A DNA stretch of 64,000 nt from positions 186,001-250,000 of the forward strand of contig NW_026516694.1 of NCBI RefSeq assembly GCF_025766255.1, given 5' to 3'. This document shows positions 58,733 through 64,000 of the stretch, piece by piece (position 1 is the first letter of the stretch; every line of letters starts with the position of its first letter). The DNA is from Zychaea mexicana (taxonomy: Eukaryota; Mucoromycota; Mucoromycetes; Mucorales; Lichtheimiaceae). The notes under the pieces are model-generated. The model did not search any database and was not told where the DNA came from. It worked only from the letters and a program-made list of their open reading frames with translations. The position numbers and the translations under genes were made by a program.

Positions 58733-59802
58733 TTACTGGCTAGGTGCCCTTCGCTCGACTGCTTCCAAGAGATGGCGACGTCTCTCCTCTGGGGAAAGCG
58801 AGTTCAACTGCTCCACTGACATCTCATCATATCCCGAAGCTTCCTCCTCCTCCGGCTTTCCAACTTCAGGAACGACCGAAGAACTCGATGCTGCTTCAGG
58901 TTCCTTTGGCTTTTGCTTTTCCAACATTTTTCTATCCAATCCGAAAAAAATCAATCAATCATGAGCTCATGATACACTATCATCTTCTTAACATCCCCAC
59001 ATTGCCTCTTTCGACGGGTACAAGAACACGAACCTCCTTGCTTGCAAAACCATAAATTCCTTCCGTTTCCGCAATGTTTCCTGACGCTTATCGGGGCTTG
59101 CTTCCCATACTTTGGGAGGTTCTTCGACTTGTTCTCCAACACTATCTTGGCTATCATTCTTGATCTTGTATCGCATCATTAAATCTGAATAATTTGACTT
59201 TTGTACGCCCGTCGAGCTAGAGGATGAGCCATTAGCGTTTCCAGCTGTGGATGGTGGGCTTGGTGGTGTAGTTGGAGGAGGCTGATCATCATATGAAAGA
59301 AGATATTATCAGCATATGTATACCGTTCCCTATATAACGTCCTTATATCATTACCAAAGGTAAACCGCCATCGCGGAGGGCATTATCTATCGTGGTTTCT
59401 ACTGAGCCCGTACGTTGGAGATCGGCAACGATGGCTGCAATGGGTATATTTGGAAAGACGGTGCGTACCATCTCCACCTGTGAGTTTTGATAGTAAGACA
59501 AGAAGTGGCGCGTCAGGATAATTATGTAGCTTTTTACAAAGTACTGAAAGTTTCGCTTTAATGTACCATCTGTGGTGTTGCACGATGCTGTGGTCGCCGT
59601 GTTGGTGCGCGACGTTGACCGGCCTGTTGTCCGGGAAGCTGTTGTGAGCCACCTAATTGGGTACAGTAGTAAAGAGTGTTAAGAGGAGAAAGACTTGTCC
59701 TTGATATTCAAAGTGACATGAAACGAATGGCTTACCCAGCATCCATCGAAGTGCCACCAAAATTAAAAATACGGCAACTAGTATCGACACGCTATCATTC
59801 AT
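58733..59802 (-). CDS. Cue1-like ER membrane CUE-domain protein
   Basis: Five exons (59802-59736, 59652-59567, 59477-59355, 59281-59034, 58931-58733) give 240 residues. An N-terminal membrane helix (SILVAVFLILVALRWML) is followed by a Gln/Arg-rich linker. A CUE domain spans about 52-90 (VEMVRTVFPNIPIAAIVADL, then GSVETTIDNALRDG), then a Pro/Ser linker and a helix KRQETLRKRKEFMVLQARRK that matches the C-terminal Ubc7-binding region of yeast Cue1 (RKRLLVWQARK type). Cue1 anchors and activates Ubc7 at the ER for degradation of misfolded proteins. The acidic tail, with SLSPEERRRHLLEAVERR, extends beyond yeast Cue1. Intron 4 has a GTTCGT donor. Confidence 0.8.
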
Positions 59803-61317
59803 CGTGCTATGCTGTGTACGTGTGCCGGAGTGTCTGGAGTAAAAGAAACTCTTGTCGCTCGAGCATTTGGGGAGTTCTTTAATCTTTAGGAAATTGTACG
59901 TCACGCAACGAAATAGGAAAGAAGGCCCCTATGGCAGGTTTGTATGTGCTGTTTTCTATTATCAACAAATTTAAGAAGAGTAGAAAAAGAACTTGATCAG
60001 CTTGATATAGTATGCAGCAAAAGATGACAACCCTGCTCACGATAATGCTAAATAAAAAGGACAAGAAGTGGTATGACAAATAAAAGAATCGGACAACATA
60101 CGCAAGATAGATCAACAGTTTCCTTGCTGTCACCAGTAAAACCCTCATCTAATGTCAACAAAGCACGGGTTCTGGCTTTTATTTCATGCATCCCACCTGG
60201 TACTTTTCATTATAGGCTGCTACAACAGCAGAGACGGCGCTCTTAGCAAACTGTGACCATGGTTTCTTGCTTTTTGACAAGCACGAATGACAATATAGCA
60301 TCCTGAAGCGATATAGCCACACAGACCCGTAACTTACAACCAAAAGAACGGCAATAATAGACAAAGTGTTTACTGTCATATTATCCGGGTTTGTGCGTCA
60401 ATGATGATTTCTATAGCTGATTCTTAAGCACATCAACACTGTATTAAGGGTTTCTCCAAGGGAAACAGGTCCTTTTATAGTTGTTAAGCTTAGTTCAAGC
60501 AGGGACAGTCCAGCGTGTGCTTTGAAATAACTGATCACCATTTCTTTTCTTCGCAAAGCGAAAAGGTTTGACGCACTAGCAAACGACCGTATTTATCATC
60601 CGTGTGTGGATCATTTGAAAGAGAAAAAGTAACAGACTTCTCAGTAATTTCAATCTTCTGTTCATACACTCATGCTGCTTGCGTATGGATGACAAAAAAT
60701 ATGTGGAAGCCATCGGTCATACAGGAGAGAGAAAGTGATTAAACGCGTATCAAGTACTGATGGCAAATTATACCGAGTCACATGAAGATGATAACATCAG
60801 TTCGGATACAGTATGCCCTCGGCTTCTTCCAACTAGGTAGCATGATACGTAGAGTTCTGTTTACCGCTGTCCTTGAAATGAAGTGCTTGGGGTTGTAATA
60901 CATATTTCTCAGGATAATAAGTTCGAAACATAAAGTGAACTCCAGTTGTGTCTGAGATCTTGCCTTCAAAGAACCACATGGTCTTCTCTCGTAAGTGTGG
61001 CAATGGCTGTTCTGTAATCCGCAACTATGATGATTAACACAGTCATAGACTGCGACGACTGGGTAGGCATGAAGGTTAGATTGTGTGCATATTGTTCAAC
61101 CCAGTTACACATGATTAGGAAACACGAGCAAGAAGCTTGTGTAACGTTCATCCAACAAGCCACTTACACGAAAAGAGATATCCAAGGGAGATGCAGCACC
61201 GAAAAATCTCAGACAACATTCGCAGATACGAGGTCGGACCTTTGCATTACCCACTCGCCTCTTTCTTTTCGTTTGTTTCATTTTTTTTTCCAACGTAACC
61301 GAAAAAGAAAAGAAAAA
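59803..61317. other. Mostly intergenic, unassigned small frames
   Basis: Between the Cue1-like gene and the Fob-like gene. Holds the small ORF described separately and a minus-strand frame (about 61024-60833) that looks protein-like but has no recognised family or clear splice partners. Confidence 0.4.
60179..60379 (-). CDS. Small putative membrane protein
   Basis: ATG-started frame of 66 codons. Residues 5-24 are a hydrophobic helix (TLSIIAVLLVVSYGSVWLY), followed by CHSC and a basic stretch. No family recognised. Could be a real one-helix protein, the first exon of a longer gene, or chance. Confidence 0.25.
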   Translation of the reverse strand: MTVNTLSIIAVLLVVSYGSVWLYRFRMLYCHSCLSKSKKPWSQFAKSAVSAVVAAYNEKYQVGCMK

Positions 61318-63032
61318 ATGCCTCGTTTAAGTCGTGTGGCAACAGCTTTAGGCTGTTTAGCGTTTCTTGGCACCCAAGTTTCTGCACAAAACTTGATGAA
61401 TGGTCAGTGCGTTCAAAACTATGACGCGAACACGGACTATTTTCCCGATAAGTTGTCCTCCACCCGTAAGTGGTTTTATTTGTGTTTAAACTATGTGTAA
61501 TGTGCAGCAAACAAACAAAACAGATCCTTACTTTATGCCCGTGCTTGCAGGAGAGGACGATGCTCAATACTTTGAAATCGAGTACCATAACAACTACAAG
61601 CTCGTCACCGACCACCGTAACGAGAAGCAGTACTACTTGGTTCAATGCGGTACGCCAGTTCCCACGGGCATCGCTACTGATGCGATTGTGCACCAAATTC
61701 CAGTTACCAGCGTAGGTGCGGTTGAAACCACCGTCGTTCCCTACCTCGAAGTAAGTCTTTATAAATTCTTTTCCTTAAAAGAAGAAAAAGAGAAAACTCA
61801 TGGTTTCATGTGTTTCGGTTGTAATTGCAGATGCTTGGTGTCGCGGAAACGATCCATCTTATCGCCGACTCGTCGATGGTTACCTCTACTTGTTTCCAAC
61901 AGTACCGCGAAACTTCCAACAACGTCACTGAGCTCTCGGCTTCCAATGTGACCTTGGCCGACGAACAAGCTGCTGCTGTTGAAGTTCAATTTGGCACAAG
62001 CTTCTACACTACCGTTGATGACGAAACTGTCTCTACTGCTGAAGCCTATGAGCCTGATTTGCTTGGTGTAAGTATCATACATTGTACCGGCAGTGAGCAG
62101 TAATACGAACATGGATGGTGGGGCCGAGGGGTCACTTGATTGTACAAAATGAAACTCTGTGTTTCTCATTACCTCTTTCATAGCGCACTGCATGGATCGG
62201 CTATTATGCTGCATTCTACAACGCTGAGTCTTTGGCCAATCAGATCATCTCCAACATTACTGGCAACTATGAACGCTTGAAGCAGGCTGCTAGCGGCTAC
62301 TCTGATGATCAGAAGCCTTTGGTTGCTTGGACCATGTATGATGCCCCTAGCCAGTTCAACGGAAACACTGCTAGCTGGAACGTCAGTACTGCTAGCTACA
62401 AGAAGCAACTCACTGAAGATGCAGGTAAAGGAAAATGAGATTGAGTCGGCCCCTTCTTTGTGAGTATCATAATCTAAAAAAAACTATCTTGTACTTTCTA
62501 TGTAGGTGGCCGCTTGTTGGCACCCGAAACTCTGCAATACTTTAAGCAGGAAGAGTTCTTGCAGGCCATTACCGATGTCGACGTTATTATTGATGAAACC
62601 TATGTTGCAACCACAATGGAAGATGTTTTGGAAGGATACGGCATCAGTGCTGATGACGCCTCGTACAAGTTTATCGAGAAGCAAAGCATTTTCCGTGAAG
62701 ACGGTATCATGACCCCAGCAGGTGGTTACGACTGGTTCGCTGCCGCTGTTGCCATGAGCGATGCATTGCTTCAGGACATGATTAACGCCGTCAACCCCTC
62801 TGCTCCCTCTGAAGACTACGACCGTCTCTGGCTTCGCAACGTTGCAAAGGGCGAGTCGGTCACGGTCACCACGGCTGATGACTGCAATTGGGATGAAACC
62901 CAACCACGACCCAATATGGGCCCCACCTTTGACGGTGAGCCCTTCACCATATCGAGTGCTTCTGCCTTGACCGGTGGTTGGACTGCAGCTGTGCTGCTCT
63001 CCTCTGCTGCTGTCGTTGCATTGATCTTCTAA
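61318..63032 (+). CDS. GPI-anchored periplasmic-binding-like protein (Fob-like)
   Basis: Five exons (61318-61465, 61551-61750, 61831-62067, 62184-62424, 62506-63032) give 450 residues. Signal peptide (MPRLSRVATALGCLAFLGT, ending VSA-QN). Then a TroA/BtuF-like binding-protein core with paired lobes: YFPDK, FEIEYHNNYKLVTDH, VVPYLEMLGVAETIHLI, RTAWIGYYAAFYNAE, DVDVIIDETY. The C-terminus is Ser/Ala-rich then hydrophobic (TGGWTAAVLLSSAAVVALIF), a GPI-attachment signal. Bacterial relatives bind siderophores or B12. In Mucorales the surface proteins Fob1 and Fob2, which capture ferrioxamine, have this fold; similarity is from my recollection of the family. Exon 2 could start 27 bp earlier (61524), adding nine residues; I chose 61551 as the more family-like. 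Confidence 0.7.
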
Positions 63033-63193
63033 GATGCTCGCACAAGCGGGGACTCTTTCCTCTTTTCACCCCCTTCATCGCTACTGCTACTACTACCCAT
63101 TAAGCGCACTTTTTTATTTATCATTTTTCTCTAAACATTCAACATTTACCTATTACCCCCAACACTTCCATGACTTTTTGTATACTTTTATTA

Positions 63194-63813
63194 TTACAAG
63201 CATATACTATAATCATTACACAGTACATGATGGCTGAAAAATTCAACCTTGATCAGCCAAAACTTGTACCAGACATGCGCTAAAGCGACTCCTACTACTG
63301 TACCAACTGCAACCTGCGAAAATGTATGATGGCCCAACCGCCAGCGCGACCATAGTACCATAAGTGTGAATAGGTATAAACAGATTGCAAAGGGTGTATC
63401 CCAGATATCTGATTGGAATGTGTACCAGCCAAAAAAGGCCATGGCCTGACTGTGGCTGGAGGGCATGCCATAAGTGTCTTTTTTGGATATGCTCGGATCC
63501 TTTGTATCGATGGGGCGCGGCTGTCGTATCACTCGTTTTAACCCCTTTGCTAAAAAGGCACAAATGGTCGATCCCGCAAGCATGTAAACTAGATGAACCG
63601 AGCGAAAGTAGAGCAAAGCCAGAACGCACAATGTAATGACAAAAGGTTGTGCCTGAAATAATAAATTGTGAGAGAGATCAAGGTTAGATCATCGCATTAT
63701 ATAATTGTCAATCTCAAGTTCATCAATCGAATGAAGAAAATACTGGTTCTATAGAACAGTAAAGAGCTTTTCGTTACCCTTGCCAAAAAACATAGCAGTG
63801 GTGTATTCGCCAT
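63194..63813 (-). CDS. PAP2-family phosphatase, dolichyldiphosphatase-like
   Basis: Two exons (63813-63778, 63652-63194) give 164 residues. All three catalytic motifs are present: KRVIRQPRP (KX6RP), MPSSHSQAM (PSxH with the proton-donor His), and SRWRLGHHT (SRX5H with the nucleophile His). Membrane helices surround them (LCVLALLYFRSVHLVYMLAG, PFAICLYLFTLMVLW, FSQVAVGTVVGVALAHV). The PSSHSQ form resembles dolichyl-diphosphatase (Cax4), which recycles the lipid carrier in the ER, but at 164 residues it is shorter than Cax4 and lacks the long N-terminus, so another lipid phosphatase is possible. It converges on the Fob-like gene with 161 bp between the stops. Confidence 0.75.
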
Positions 63814-64000
63814 TGTAGATTTTTTGTTTGCTTGCTTGCTTCTCCCTTCTTATCTTGCCCGTTGTTCCTCCCCCCTACCATTGACCTGGTTTAAGGAAGT
63901 TGGATAAACCCAGCCGGGTACTTTAATGAAAGAGGACCGTCGCGTAAAATGTCAAAAATTATTTTTTGGCTTCGTACTTTGGGACGGGTGGATGTAATGC
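63814..64000. promoter_or_regulatory. Upstream region of the PAP2 gene
   Basis: Sequence 5' of the PAP2 start, with polypyrimidine tracts near 63820-63880. No defined motif recognised; the window ends here. Confidence 0.3.

Overview
The window looks like nuclear DNA of an early-diverging filamentous fungus, most likely Mucoromycota and probably Mucorales. This is inferred from many short GT-AG introns (about 50-120 bp), compact intergenic distances, a KDZ-type transposase, a GPI-anchored periplasmic-binding-like protein resembling the Mucorales ferrioxamine receptors, and an animal-style FYRN/FYRC protein and 4E-BP beside ordinary fungal genes. Exon joins were worked out by hand from splice motifs, reading frame and family similarity. 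All complete gene models reported here close in frame.

Positions 1-15000 are repeat-rich. They hold a decayed KDZ transposase cut by the window edge, an interrupted gene with a zinc-finger-like motif, and two copies (5370-7590 and 11491-13720) of a segment carrying a multi-exon gene of unknown function. The first gene copy is intact at 506 codons and the second is truncated and broken. Between or beside them lie a hAT-like MITE with a perfect 8-bp target duplication (8413-8979), a pogo-like MITE that ends exactly where the second copy begins (11132-11490), and three copies of an apparently structured RNA-like motif (10171-10389) whose outer stems differ in sequence but still pair.

Positions 15225-33117 hold MZT1 (gamma-tubulin complex), a TBRG1-like FYRN/FYRC nuclear protein, a membrane-anchored DUF4097-like beta-solenoid protein, a PIL1/LSP1 eisosome protein, three tandem class V aminotransferase paralogues (isopenicillin N epimerase / Egt2-like), and an alpha-arrestin with a terminal PPxY motif.

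Positions 33336-54875 hold PAN2 (poly(A) shortening), an F-box-like protein, a small secreted subtilisin-inhibitor-like protein, a Dia2/Pof3-like TPR/F-box/LRR protein, importin beta-1, the 25-residue ribosomal protein eL41 whose start codon is split by an intron, and the ribosome-assembly WD40 protein Rrb1/GRWD1.

Positions 56064-63813 hold an HSL-family alpha/beta hydrolase, a metazoan-style eIF4E-binding protein with a C-terminal TOS-like motif, a Cue1-like ER ubiquitin-binding protein, a Fob-like GPI-anchored protein and a PAP2 phosphatase. The host genes are not an operon-like unit. Several concern mRNA fate and ribosome production (PAN2, 4E-BP, eL41, Rrb1). No tRNA, rRNA or CRISPR array was recognised.
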